DNA of 64,000 bases from JADGQN01 sp035315185 (GCA_035315185.1 DATFYE010000104.1:1-64000), one strand, 5' to 3'; positions 34,801 through 42,840 are shown, numbered from the stretch's first letter. Numbers and translations: made by a program. The notes: a model not told the origin generated them from the sequence alone.

Positions 34801-36326
34801 TGGAAAACGGGTCTGCAGGCCCTCTTCCCGGGCATCGCCTTATCCGCAAAGATGGTGTGGTAAAGAATATATACATCGGAGTCTCGCCCATGCTCAACAA
34901 AGGCGGACGCATAATGGCGCTCATGGAGAGGGCGCAAACATCACAGGGAGAGGTGTTGCAGAAAGGTGACAATGGATACTCTGCTATTTTTGAAAAGATT
35001 GGTACCCCCGCATTTGTTGCCGGCCAGGATTCAATCGTTTCCCTGGCGAATGAAGAGTTCGAGAAACTCTGCGCTTGTTCGAGACAGGAGCTTGAAGGTA
35101 AAAAAAGCTGGCACGAATTTATCGTAAAGGAAGACTTGCCTGCTGTTGAGGAGTATTTGAGGATGTTGCTCAGCGATCCCGACCAGGCCGCGCGACGCCA
35201 CGACTTCAAGGTGTTGAGCAGTGATGGCGCAATTAAAGAGATGCGTCTGACGGCCACCCCAATCCCCGGTTCGGACAAAATCGTCTTCTGTCTGGTTGAC
35301 ATGAGGGAGCGTAAGTGGGCGGAACAGGCTTGGCTGGAGAGCGAAAAGAAGTATCGCCACGTTGTAGACACGGTGTTGGAAGGTATCTGGGTGCTCGACG
35401 CAGACGGCAGCACCACGTTTGTGAGCGATCGCATGGCCCAGATGCTCAAGTACGGCCCTGAGGAGATGATGGGGAAACGCTTTTTTCTCTTTATCGGTGT
35501 CAAAAATGCGGAGAAGGCTGGTCAGCGATGGGAGCGGTGCAGGCAGGGCATAAAGGAAGAGTACGAGGCTGAATTCATGTGCAAGGATGGCCAGCCTATC
35601 AACACGAGAGTTTCGAGTGCTCCCATGATCGACGATACGGGCACGTTCCACGGTTCAATGTTCTCTGTTGCCGATATTTCGCACAGAAAAGAGGCAGAGG
35701 AAAAGATCAAGGCTTCCTTACAGGAAAAGGAAGTCTACCTCAGGGAGATCCATCACCGGGTGAAGAATAACCTCCAGGTTGTCTCGAGCCTACTCTATTT
35801 GCAATCAAAAAATGTCAACGACCCCAGGACGCTCGAGATTCTGTTAGAAAGCTTGGAACGTGTGCGCACCATAGCTCTCATCCATGAGCAACTCTATAAA
35901 TCGGCAGATCTCGCCCACGTAAACTTTAGAGACTATTTGAATAGTCTCACCACAAATCTTTTTCAAACGTACGGTATCCAAGGTGAAGCAGTGAAGCTAA
36001 AGCTGGAGATAAATGAGCGAGTATCGCTCACTCCGGATAAGGCGATACCGTGCGGCCTCATTGTTAACGAGCTCGTTTCAAATGCTTTGCGACACGCATT
36101 CGTGGGTCATGGTAAGGGCACAATTCATGTAGAGCTTCGTCAGAACGACGATGGGACAACATCCCTGATCGTTGGTGACGATGGCATAGGTTTGCCACCA
36201 CACGTCGATTTTCGTCACACCTCGTCACTGGGTCTCCAGCTCGTAAATACGCTTGTAAATCAGCTGGGTGCAACAGTAGAGCTCACGCTCAAGAAGGGAA
36301 CCGTTTTTACGGTTATCTTTGCTTAG
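31836..36326 (+). CDS. giant receiver/multi-PAS/GAF hybrid histidine kinase (1496 residues)
   Basis: A soluble signalling protein that begins with a receiver domain (Asp55 in LMDIML) and ends with a HisKA_2 phosphotransfer region (IHHRVKNNLQVVSSLL) and ATPase domain (NELVSNALRHAF, DDGIGLP). Between them lie about eight PAS-like modules (roughly 135-510 and 680-1285) and one GAF domain (about 515-670). There are no membrane helices. The PAS3-GAF segment and the kinase end closely resemble the preceding gene, which suggests origin by duplication and PAS expansion. An N-terminal receiver lets other kinases gate its activity. The start is 17 bp after the previous stop. Confidence 0.9.
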   Translation: MAGEKILIVEDEGIVARETEYRLKDLGYTVCGVAASGAEAIKKAEKARPDVVLMDIMLKGEMDGVDAAEQIHSTLSVPVVYVTAHADETTVQRAKRTEPMGYLLKPFNERELHAAIEIAIYKHTTEKIVKDREQLLATTLKSIGDAVIVTDLTGAVTFMNPAAELLTRWKLKEASGTPVTQVFSVVSETTHTLAQHPVMRALSESIITTARNHVLTSKGGREIGVDGTATPIVDDTGAVHGAVLVFRDVGGYRKADESLRITQHSVDLLLEAVVRFGSDGRIFYANEAASRMLGYSWDDLTWMNMQDLDPSLKGSRWDLHMERLKEKVTLTYETSLQPKKDGPVTVEVRAHYFLHDHGEFVVALLRDIAQEKARLESRLKEGVYARGLIDSANVMIIGLDREGAIHTFNKEVEIITGYAKSALQGKNLFEVILPISKNVSIWRSFLDWQASRLQLPVTFETALVTKSGTKRLISWCINETKDEQAISGLVLVGVDVTDSKQMEQHLALRNEELLSLRRVSEILMKPAVSVEDVFQTVSEEVASAINYPFVAIEQYDDEMQRMILKGVKSLIPVPPNMEVPLSETLSGVAVRTGHLLVERAAAKRPEYANGFLKKLGISTYICVPITVNQRVFGALTLGHTEAADVSDQLQHYAIAVANHLALFLCSRESSSGGTGSEEALREFFGAWPEAVFECSDGMIRAANQAAITLVKAGSREEVVGKPLLELIDGDYRKLLQPYLQEDAHQVAPLPFTDVGMRALDGSPLNTELAMRMAGLLGKGKVIAVARDISERRDRERKAWAMAEEWRKLVDEQPDAVAVLQGDTYLYLNQRCGQLFGYDNPEELLGKSVKLNLHAEDAERLIGEQQPSAPVSRLEFKGIRRDGSSLHGEAFVKMIRYEGSERTWVRFADISAGKREADEQKKTEAQFQWAFEMATVPLLLLDEAMNILDLNRASENLLDIRKDEVKDKKNLTEFLAAEDAETVRREVSEVENGSAGPLPGHRLIRKDGVVKNIYIGVSPMLNKGGRIMALMERAQTSQGEVLQKGDNGYSAIFEKIGTPAFVAGQDSIVSLANEEFEKLCACSRQELEGKKSWHEFIVKEDLPAVEEYLRMLLSDPDQAARRHDFKVLSSDGAIKEMRLTATPIPGSDKIVFCLVDMRERKWAEQAWLESEKKYRHVVDTVLEGIWVLDADGSTTFVSDRMAQMLKYGPEEMMGKRFFLFIGVKNAEKAGQRWERCRQGIKEEYEAEFMCKDGQPINTRVSSAPMIDDTGTFHGSMFSVADISHRKEAEEKIKASLQEKEVYLREIHHRVKNNLQVVSSLLYLQSKNVNDPRTLEILLESLERVRTIALIHEQLYKSADLAHVNFRDYLNSLTTNLFQTYGIQGEAVKLKLEINERVSLTPDKAIPCGLIVNELVSNALRHAFVGHGKGTIHVELRQNDDGTTSLIVGDDGIGLPPHVDFRHTSSLGLQLVNTLVNQLGATVELTLKKGTVFTVIFA

Positions 36327-36349
36327 CGTGATCCCTCCGAGAGGATAGG

Positions 36350-37513
36350 ATGGAACAGAGAAACGTACTCGTTGTCGAAGACGAACAGATCGTAGCTACT
36401 GAGTTAAGAGAGATTCTTGCAGCCTTGGGCTACCGGACCGTGGCTGCTGCGTCTACAGGTTTAGAGGCCATTGCCAAGACGGAGGAAACGCATCCCGACC
36501 TCATTCTCATGGATATTAGAATTAAGGGAGAAATGGATGGGATAGAAACTGCCGGCAGAATCACGGCCAGCTGGGATATCCCCATTATCTACGTCACCGC
36601 CCACGCAGATCAGGAGACCCTACGCCGAGCAAAAGTGACCGGGCCTCTGGGATATGTTCTGAAACCTTTCAGTGAAAGGGAATTGCAGATTGCTATCGAA
36701 ATGGCGATCTATAAACATGGCATGGAAAGACAACTGAAGCAGCAAAGACAGAGGCTTTCTGCGATGCTTGACAGCATCGGGGACGCTGTAATTGCCACTG
36801 ACGCAGAGGGGCTTGTGACGCTGATCAATCAGGCAGCCACAGCGCTCACTGGTTTGACGGAGACGGAGGTTATGGAGCGGCACATTACAACGGTACTTAA
36901 CATCGTCGACGAGGGCGCACGGATGGGAGTTGGAGGCCGCGCGACCAAGACCGTCGAAGCCAGGAAAGAGATGACGACGGCACACTACGCCTCCCTGTTA
37001 ATCACGAAGAGTGGCAAGGTCGTCCCGATCGATGGTACGACAAACCGCATAGTTGATGAAAGCGGGGTCGCACAAGGGGCCATCTTTGCCTTCCGTGACG
37101 TCACGGCCCCGAGTAGACAGACGGAAGCGGCCCGCACAATGCATTTCTCCATCAACCAGGCTCCCGACCTTGTATTTCAGATCGCGCCAGATGGCCTCAT
37201 TCTGGAGGTGAATGAGGCGGTATGCAACATGCTCGGCTATACGAGGGATGAAATCTTGAGCAGGAACATCTACGAGGTGGAGATATACTCAAGCGAAACT
37301 CAGTGGGGACGGCTCTGGGAGCGGGGAAGGCGAGAGCGTGTCCTTACGTACGAAACCTCTTACTGGACCAAGGATCATGGACCCCTTCCCGTCGACGTCC
37401 GGGCTTGCTATGTGCGGTTCATGAGTAAAGAATTTCTCTTCACCATCGCTCGTCCAATCGCCCAGGCAGAAGGCCTGGTCACGGGAAAGCAGCGCACGGG
37501 TACCGACCTCTGA
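36350..37513 (+). CDS. receiver-PAS-PAS response regulator without kinase or DNA-binding domain
   Basis: A 387-residue protein with a receiver (Asp55 in LMDIRI) followed by two PAS domains (about 130-260 and 265-380). It has no kinase, GGDEF, EAL or HTH domain, so output must be through protein contact. Its receiver and first PAS are close to the N-terminus of the 1496-residue kinase, and it reads like a truncated copy that keeps the input end. It is the last gene of the four-gene operon. The stop codon is followed by a promoter for nudC, so the ORF is not simply cut by a frameshift. Confidence 0.85.
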   Translation: MEQRNVLVVEDEQIVATELREILAALGYRTVAAASTGLEAIAKTEETHPDLILMDIRIKGEMDGIETAGRITASWDIPIIYVTAHADQETLRRAKVTGPLGYVLKPFSERELQIAIEMAIYKHGMERQLKQQRQRLSAMLDSIGDAVIATDAEGLVTLINQAATALTGLTETEVMERHITTVLNIVDEGARMGVGGRATKTVEARKEMTTAHYASLLITKSGKVVPIDGTTNRIVDESGVAQGAIFAFRDVTAPSRQTEAARTMHFSINQAPDLVFQIAPDGLILEVNEAVCNMLGYTRDEILSRNIYEVEIYSSETQWGRLWERGRRERVLTYETSYWTKDHGPLPVDVRACYVRFMSKEFLFTIARPIAQAEGLVTGKQRTGTDL

Positions 37514-37520
37514 TCTTATT

Positions 37521-37549
37521 TTGACTTCGTAATTTATCCGCGTTAGATT
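37521..37549 (+). promoter_or_regulatory. sigma-70 promoter of nudC, close to the start codon
   Basis: TTGACT (37521-37526), a 17 bp spacer and TAGATT (37544-37549). Only seven bases separate the -10 box from the ATG at 37557, which predicts a leaderless or nearly leaderless mRNA. Confidence 0.6.
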
Positions 37550-37556
37550 CTTGCGC

Positions 37557-38387
37557 ATGTCAGGGAAGTTTACGCCTGGAGTCTCGCCATCGCCCCGTCA
37601 GGGTGGGCCCGCACGGTGGTTTTTCTTCAGCGGCCACAAGCTGCTCGTGAGTGTGGAAAACAGCAAGCCGGATATACCCGTACTTCAGGACGGGCCGCAA
37701 GACCTCGGTCTGGAGACGGTACGCCTCCATTTCCTTGGCAGCCTTGATGGACAGCCGTGTTATGCGGCGGAAGTAGCGGAGGGCATCGATCCTCCCGCGG
37801 GGATGCTTTTCAACGGCCTGCGCAATCTTTTTGATTCCTTGGATGATGCGCTCTATCGTCTGGCCGTGGTTGCAGTCCAGGTGGTAGACTGGGACAGGTT
37901 GCACCAGTTCTGTGGCCGCTGTGGAGAAAAGACTGTTTATAAAGAGGGCGTGAGGGCCAAGGAATGTCGGCGCTGCGGTTTGATTAGCTTTCCACGCCTT
38001 TCTCCTGCTGTGATAGTTGCTGTTGAGCGGGGCAGAAAGCTCCTCCTGGCCAGAGCTAACCGTTTTCCGACCCATTTTTACAGCGTTCTCGCAGGCTTTG
38101 TGGAGCCTGGTGAAACACTGGAAGAGGCGGTGGCGCGGGAGGTAAAGGAAGAAGTGGGTATAGAGGTGAGGGATATCAGATACTTCGGAAGCCAACCCTG
38201 GCCGTTTCCTGACTCACTTATGATAGGATTTACCGCCCAGTACGCAGGCGGTGAAATCTCTATCGATGAGGCAGAGATTGTCGAGGCTGGTTGGTTCGAG
38301 GCGGACAGTCTGCCTTCGCTGCCAGGCAAGATCAGCATAGCCCGGCAGCTGATAGACTGGTTCGTGGAAAAACAGAGAAGAGGCTAG
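37557..38387 (+). CDS. nudC: NAD(+) diphosphatase / RNA NAD-decapping Nudix hydrolase
   Basis: Cleaves NADH/NAD to NMN and AMP, and removes NAD caps from RNA. The 276-residue protein has the zinc ribbon (CGRCG and CRRCG), the Nudix box with GFVEPGE and AREVKEEVG, and the NudC signature SQPWPFP that follows it. Length is typical. The ATG at 37557 has no ribosome binding site, and the promoter -10 box ends seven bases upstream; a TTG at 37551 is less likely. It precedes the HAD phosphatase gene by 3 bp. Confidence 0.9.
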   Translation: MSGKFTPGVSPSPRQGGPARWFFFSGHKLLVSVENSKPDIPVLQDGPQDLGLETVRLHFLGSLDGQPCYAAEVAEGIDPPAGMLFNGLRNLFDSLDDALYRLAVVAVQVVDWDRLHQFCGRCGEKTVYKEGVRAKECRRCGLISFPRLSPAVIVAVERGRKLLLARANRFPTHFYSVLAGFVEPGETLEEAVAREVKEEVGIEVRDIRYFGSQPWPFPDSLMIGFTAQYAGGEISIDEAEIVEAGWFEADSLPSLPGKISIARQLIDWFVEKQRRG

Positions 38388-38390
38388 TGC

Positions 38391-39044
38391 ATGGCGGTCA
38401 GACTCATCATTTTTGATCTTGATGGTACCCTCATTGACTCTGTGGAAGATATCTGCGGAGCCGTGAATTACGCTATAGAGCCGCATGGCCTTGCGCCCGT
38501 TACCCTGGAAGAGACCCGGGCGTCGGTCGGGGAAGGGGTACCGAGCCTGATAGAAAAGGTTCTTACCCTGAAAAAGGCAACCTTCTTGGACACAGAAGCA
38601 CTCACAAAGCGCGTCCTGGAATACTATTCTTCTCACCTCGTGGCCAAAACAGCTCCCTATCCGGAGGTGCGTGAAACACTGGAACATCTGGGCGCCTGCA
38701 GGAAAGCGGTGATTTCCAACAAGTTGACCGGTTTGGCTGAGAGAATACTTGAAGCACTCGATCTGCGGAAATACTTCGAGGTCGTTGCCGGAAGTGATAG
38801 TTGTCCTGAACGGAAGCCTTCCCCTGTGCCGGTTCTTCGCGTCCTTTCCCTTCTTGACGTGCCACCCCAAGAGGCGCTTATAGTCGGGGATAGCGTCTAC
38901 GACATGGCCGCCGGCCGAGCAGCAGGCCTCGGGACGGTGGCAGTGACGTACGGATACGGCACGCCTGGCTTCTCAGAAGGGTGTGATTTTGTCATCGACA
39001 GGTTTTCGGAGCTCCTTGAGGTAGTACAGGGCCTTGAGCCTTAA
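38391..39044 (+). CDS. HAD hydrolase, phosphoglycolate phosphatase type
   Basis: A 217-residue haloacid-dehalogenase-superfamily phosphatase. Motif I is FDLDGTLIDS, motif II VISNK, and motif III GDSVYDMAAGRAAG. The alpha-helical cap between motifs I and II is the C1 type of Gph/PGP. It is translationally linked to nudC (3 bp gap). Its final four bases overlap the end of the convergent transhydroxylase small-subunit gene. Substrate is assigned by family only. Confidence 0.86.
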   Translation: MAVRLIIFDLDGTLIDSVEDICGAVNYAIEPHGLAPVTLEETRASVGEGVPSLIEKVLTLKKATFLDTEALTKRVLEYYSSHLVAKTAPYPEVRETLEHLGACRKAVISNKLTGLAERILEALDLRKYFEVVAGSDSCPERKPSPVPVLRVLSLLDVPPQEALIVGDSVYDMAAGRAAGLGTVAVTYGYGTPGFSEGCDFVIDRFSELLEVVQGLEP

Positions 39045-39892
39045 CTCTTGGCGGGCTGCAGGAATATCATCCCAATACTAAGGCTCGTTGCGAGATCGAG
39101 TTCCATGGTCTTCACACCGTAACCGGTGTAGTCTATCCGGAGCGTGTATCTGCCGCTGTTCTCCGCAAGGCCGTCGATCTTGAAATCTCCGTAGTTGTTG
39201 GTTGCCACCGTGGTGGTATTGTTTCCCGAAAGCTTGGCGAGGCTGACCCTTGCTCCTTCCGCACACTCATCCTTATCCCGCAGGACCACGTTGCCCGCGA
39301 CAAAACATCTTGCGTACCGAAAGAGATTCTTGTAGTAGACCCTCGGCTTGGTCTTGAGTTCAGGCTGCAGCACGTCCAGTTTCTCCGCATCACAGATTTT
39401 TGTCATCTCAGCATCCTCAGCATGGACCATGCGAAGCGCGCCCGTGGGGCAGGCCTGCACGCACCGCGGCTTCTCCCATCCATCTTCCAGCAAGTGCGCG
39501 CAGAAGGTGCATTTCTGGGGAACGGACTTATCAGCATTCCACCAGATCGCACCATATGGGCAGGAATCGACAAGCGCTTCTTGGTCCCTGGCCTTTTGCG
39601 GATCAATGATGATAATGCCGTCTTCCCGCTTGTAGACCGCTCCATCCTTACCCGCTTTGATACACGGCGCATCGTCGCACTGCATGCACGGTGTCGGGCG
39701 ATAGGCCACATCAACCAGGGGGTACTGACCCCGTTCCTTGCGCATGATATTCATCCACCGGTGGCCGTGCCATGGCTGGGCCGCGGCGTAAGGGGGCCAT
39801 TCATTATCCACGTGCTCGTCTTTGCAGGCAAGGAAACAGTTATTGCAATCGTGGCATTTGGCCACGTCGATGATCATGTTCCATTTTTTCAT
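39041..39892 (-). CDS. transhydroxylase small subunit, ferredoxin-type with Ig-like C-terminal domain
   Basis: A 283-residue electron-transfer subunit. Residues 1-195 hold the cysteine sets of three [4Fe-4S] clusters (CHDCNNCFLAC, CMQCDDAPC, CPYG, CTFC, CVQACP). The last 80 residues (NVVLRDKDECAEGARVSLA to IGMIFLQPAK) form a CarboxypepD_reg/CnaB-like beta-sandwich. That extra domain is a hallmark of the pyrogallol-phloroglucinol transhydroxylase beta subunit of Pelobacter acidigallici. The start overlaps the large-subunit stop by 4 bp (ATGA). Confidence 0.88.
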   Translation of the reverse strand: MKKWNMIIDVAKCHDCNNCFLACKDEHVDNEWPPYAAAQPWHGHRWMNIMRKERGQYPLVDVAYRPTPCMQCDDAPCIKAGKDGAVYKREDGIIIIDPQKARDQEALVDSCPYGAIWWNADKSVPQKCTFCAHLLEDGWEKPRCVQACPTGALRMVHAEDAEMTKICDAEKLDVLQPELKTKPRVYYKNLFRYARCFVAGNVVLRDKDECAEGARVSLAKLSGNNTTTVATNNYGDFKIDGLAENSGRYTLRIDYTGYGVKTMELDLATSLSIGMIFLQPAKS

Positions 39893-42474
39893 AGTGCCAC
39901 CCCAAGATATTTCTCCACCTGCACGAGGCAGGAATTGGGCGCCATGCCGGCCGAGTCCTTCGTGATGTATCGACTCGGTGTGAGGATGTTTATGCAGCCA
40001 GCCCGATCCGCTGATGCGCCCGGTTCGCCTACGGGATCGTAATCTGCCGATGATTCGTAGGAGTGGACTGTTCCAGGAGGCACGCGCTCGGTCACCTGCG
40101 CCGCGAGAATTACTTCACCTCGATCGTTGAATGCCTTGACCAGGTCATGCTCTTTGACGCCCCGGGCCTCTGCGTCTTTGGTATTGATACGGATGATCCA
40201 GTAATAATGGCCATCTTCCTTGAGTACGCGGTGATCTTTAACATCGTTGATCCAGCTGTCTTTCGCATCTCCCATGGTGTGGAAGCTGAAGCGCGGATGC
40301 GGGGAAATCAAGTGCAGAGGGTACTTGTCATAGAGTTCCGTGGTGTGATGTCCCTCCCAGGAAGGCATATAGGTGGGCATCAGGGGTCGCTCCTCATCAT
40401 CCGGGTCAAACTTCCTGAGGCTTGATGATACAAATTCTATCTTTCCGGAGGTTGTCTGAAGCCCCTTGCCGAACTCCGCCTGGGACTCGGGATGAGGACC
40501 CCAGTCGGGTGTATCCTTCGGGCGATCTTCGGCAAACCACCTCAGCGCAGGTGTAGGCTTGTAGTCGTGGGGGAAGGGCACTACGAAATAGCCTTTCCTG
40601 AAGAAGTCTTCCCAGGAAATGTATTTGGGCAGATCGGTTGCCTGGAAATATTTCTTTACCCAATCCAGGTCGGTCATGCCGCCGGCTGTGTAGACATCGT
40701 AAAACCCCAGTCTCTTAGAAAGGAATGCGAAAATATCATAGTCAGATTTTGACTCTCCCGGGGGTTCGATACATTTTTTCTGAAGGCTGATAACGCGGTG
40801 GCTGCACTGGATGTATGTATCAGGGATGTAGCCCGAGCAGTTGGCAAACTCACTGATATCCCATCGCTCGAAGTTGGTACAGGCCGGTAATATTATGTCT
40901 GCGAACTTGGCCTCGCCTTCGAACCAGATGGATTGATTGACCACAAAGGGAAGCCTGTCAGTCTGGTAGGCCTTGACGTAGCGGTTTGTCTCGCACATGG
41001 TGCCGATAAAAGAGCCGCCGTAGCGCCAGTACATCTGAATCTCTGGATAGCCGTCCGCAGGATATTTGTACTTGTGGAACTGCGACTCGATAGACGGGCC
41101 GCAGAAGCCTTTACCTCTCCACTCGTACCGACCGTTGAGGATGCAGTCGGGAATCTTGAGCCTGGGGATGTGCTGCCCCATAGGGGCATTGATGGATGAG
41201 CGTGTTGGCTGATCAACGCTGAACATGCGGTAGACCCACCGGAAACCGGCGGCTGAGTTGTCCACGTCGCCCGATATGCCGCCCTCGGCGTAACCAGGGA
41301 ACATGAAGCGCGTGTCAGTAGGCGCGCCCTGGGTTGTTGACCAAATGTTACTTCCCTGTTTGCCCATGCCCTGCATGGCTGCCAGGCTGATCATCAGGCG
41401 CGCCCATTCGTTGCCGCTTGCGGATCGGCACGCGCCGCCCCAGCCGCCGAGGCCGCCTGCTGCCAGCATGGTCTTTTTGGAGGCCCATTCCCTGGCCAGC
41501 ACGCGGATCTCCCGTGCGGGGATCATGCATTCCTTTTCCGCCCACTCCGGAGACTTGGGCACGCCGTCCTCTTTGCCGAGGATATACTCCTTCCATATGT
41601 CGAAGCCAGTTGTTCGCTCCGCAATGTATTCCTTGTCGTAAAGGCCTTCGGTGATCCATACATAAGCGATGGCACAGGCCATGGCATTACCCGCTTCGGG
41701 CCTTGGGGCGAACCATTTGTCCGCGTACATCCCGGCCGTGTGATTAAAGAAGGGATCGATAAAAATCATTTTGACACCCAGGTCTTTCAGCCACTGGCGC
41801 CGGGAAGTCGATTCAAAGGCTGAATAGATACCGTGCGTGGCTTCCGGATCGGATGACCAGAATACGATCATCTCTGTGTGCTTGAGCGCATCTTCCAGGA
41901 GGTCGTACTGCTCAGGGATGCCGAGACGGTGGCTGAAACCCCAGTGATGCATCCCGCCCCAATGCCACCCCTCCCAGCTGTCGGGATTGTGGTCCGCGTA
42001 GGTAAAGCCCATTAGGTTGGCGAAGCGGAAATAAGCGCTGTGCCTGTAACCTATATTTCCCCACAGGTGATGGGAGCTGGCAGTGCTCAGGATGGCTCCT
42101 GGTCCATGTTCCCGCTTGATCCGCTTGATCTCATTGGTGACGATGTCCGCAGCCTCATCCCAGCTGATCCGCTCGTATCCCGATATGCCACGCTTGGCGC
42201 AATTTCGCCTCCCATGCGAATTGAAATCGACCCTCTTCATCGGGTAGAGGTTCCGCTTGGGAGAGTAGATCATCGATTTCCACGCAAAGGAGTAAGGCGC
42301 GAGTGATGTTTGCCTCGGTGGGGAGAACTTTTTTCCTCTGGCTTCGATGCTCCAGGATGCTGCATCGTCAGCATCAAACTCCATGGGTGTTATGCGCACG
42401 ATGCGGCCATCTTGCACGTAAACAAAGACCGGCCCGCCCGTTGTTCCGTTGGTCAGCTTCTCTACGGTATGCAT
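39889..42474 (-). CDS. pyrogallol-phloroglucinol-type transhydroxylase, molybdopterin large subunit
   Basis: An 861-residue DMSO-reductase-family enzyme that would move a hydroxyl between trihydroxybenzenes. It has no N-terminal cysteine motif for an iron-sulfur cluster, as expected for this enzyme. Residues equivalent to the published active site appear at a constant offset of nine: His135 for His144, Asp165 for Asp174, Ser166 for the molybdenum-ligand Ser175, and Tyr395 for Tyr404 (numbers for Pelobacter acidigallici are from memory). No Tat signal is seen, so it is cytoplasmic. A structured leader lies upstream, and the small subunit follows. Confidence 0.9.
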   Translation of the reverse strand: MHTVEKLTNGTTGGPVFVYVQDGRIVRITPMEFDADDAASWSIEARGKKFSPPRQTSLAPYSFAWKSMIYSPKRNLYPMKRVDFNSHGRRNCAKRGISGYERISWDEAADIVTNEIKRIKREHGPGAILSTASSHHLWGNIGYRHSAYFRFANLMGFTYADHNPDSWEGWHWGGMHHWGFSHRLGIPEQYDLLEDALKHTEMIVFWSSDPEATHGIYSAFESTSRRQWLKDLGVKMIFIDPFFNHTAGMYADKWFAPRPEAGNAMACAIAYVWITEGLYDKEYIAERTTGFDIWKEYILGKEDGVPKSPEWAEKECMIPAREIRVLAREWASKKTMLAAGGLGGWGGACRSASGNEWARLMISLAAMQGMGKQGSNIWSTTQGAPTDTRFMFPGYAEGGISGDVDNSAAGFRWVYRMFSVDQPTRSSINAPMGQHIPRLKIPDCILNGRYEWRGKGFCGPSIESQFHKYKYPADGYPEIQMYWRYGGSFIGTMCETNRYVKAYQTDRLPFVVNQSIWFEGEAKFADIILPACTNFERWDISEFANCSGYIPDTYIQCSHRVISLQKKCIEPPGESKSDYDIFAFLSKRLGFYDVYTAGGMTDLDWVKKYFQATDLPKYISWEDFFRKGYFVVPFPHDYKPTPALRWFAEDRPKDTPDWGPHPESQAEFGKGLQTTSGKIEFVSSSLRKFDPDDEERPLMPTYMPSWEGHHTTELYDKYPLHLISPHPRFSFHTMGDAKDSWINDVKDHRVLKEDGHYYWIIRINTKDAEARGVKEHDLVKAFNDRGEVILAAQVTERVPPGTVHSYESSADYDPVGEPGASADRAGCINILTPSRYITKDSAGMAPNSCLVQVEKYLGVAL

Positions 42475-42501
42475 CGTTTTTCCTCCCGTATTTCAGCTCT
42501 T

Positions 42502-42608
42502 AAAAAAATAAGGCTCCCGATATAGCTCACTGCAGGGCTCTTCTGAGGGCCGACCACCAAGGGTACCCGAGAACCGCCGGTATTCTGCGATCCCTGTGGG
42601 CGGTCAGG
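42502..42608 (-). promoter_or_regulatory. structured 5' leader with terminator-like hairpin before the transhydroxylase genes
   Basis: On the minus strand 42608-42550 folds as three stacked helices (CCTGACCGCC with GTGGTCGG, CAGGG with CCCTTG, AGAATACC with GGTTCT). A second stem follows (GCCCTG with CGGGAGC, about 42516-42538) and then seven thymines (42502-42508). GGGAGGA and the ATG come next. An aptamer-plus-terminator layout is suggested, but no known riboswitch class is recognised and the terminator stem is only moderate. Confidence 0.45.
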
Positions 42609-42840
42609 TTCTTTCAGATGTTCCTATCGTCATATAGGCAAAGAGGCTTTGTCAAGATGTATTTGGGTCGGCTCAACGCATGACGTTTTTTGGATCTGAG
42701 GTCTGGGATTTCCGCCACCCCGGTTGTGAGAAGTCAAGGCCGGGCCCCTGGCTCCCTGCGAGTCCAGTTTGTGCGTACTTTGGCATTAATGCCGAGGCTT
42801 AACACTCATGATAATCTAATTTCTTAAGTCGTTTTTTTTC
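42609..42840. other. intergenic region with one palindrome
   Basis: Contains a perfect 12 bp palindrome GGCATTAATGCC (42782-42793) that could be a regulator site, and on the minus strand a TTGACA (42650-42655) whose -10 partner is weak. No gene is seen in this part of the roughly 500 bp gap. Confidence 0.4.

Noticed and set aside
31836..36326. Long open frames antisense to the 1496-residue kinase (for example around 34520-35503 on the minus strand)
   Set aside because: They are shadows of a GC-biased coding strand, lack ribosome binding sites and show no recognisable domains.
42502..42608. Known molybdenum cofactor (Moco) riboswitch
   Set aside because: The three-helix element is only about 60 nt and I could not match the Moco consensus core; it is kept as an unassigned leader.
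42782..42793. GGCATTAATGCC as a sigma-54 element
   Set aside because: GG and GC are only seven bases apart instead of ten; it is better described as a palindrome.
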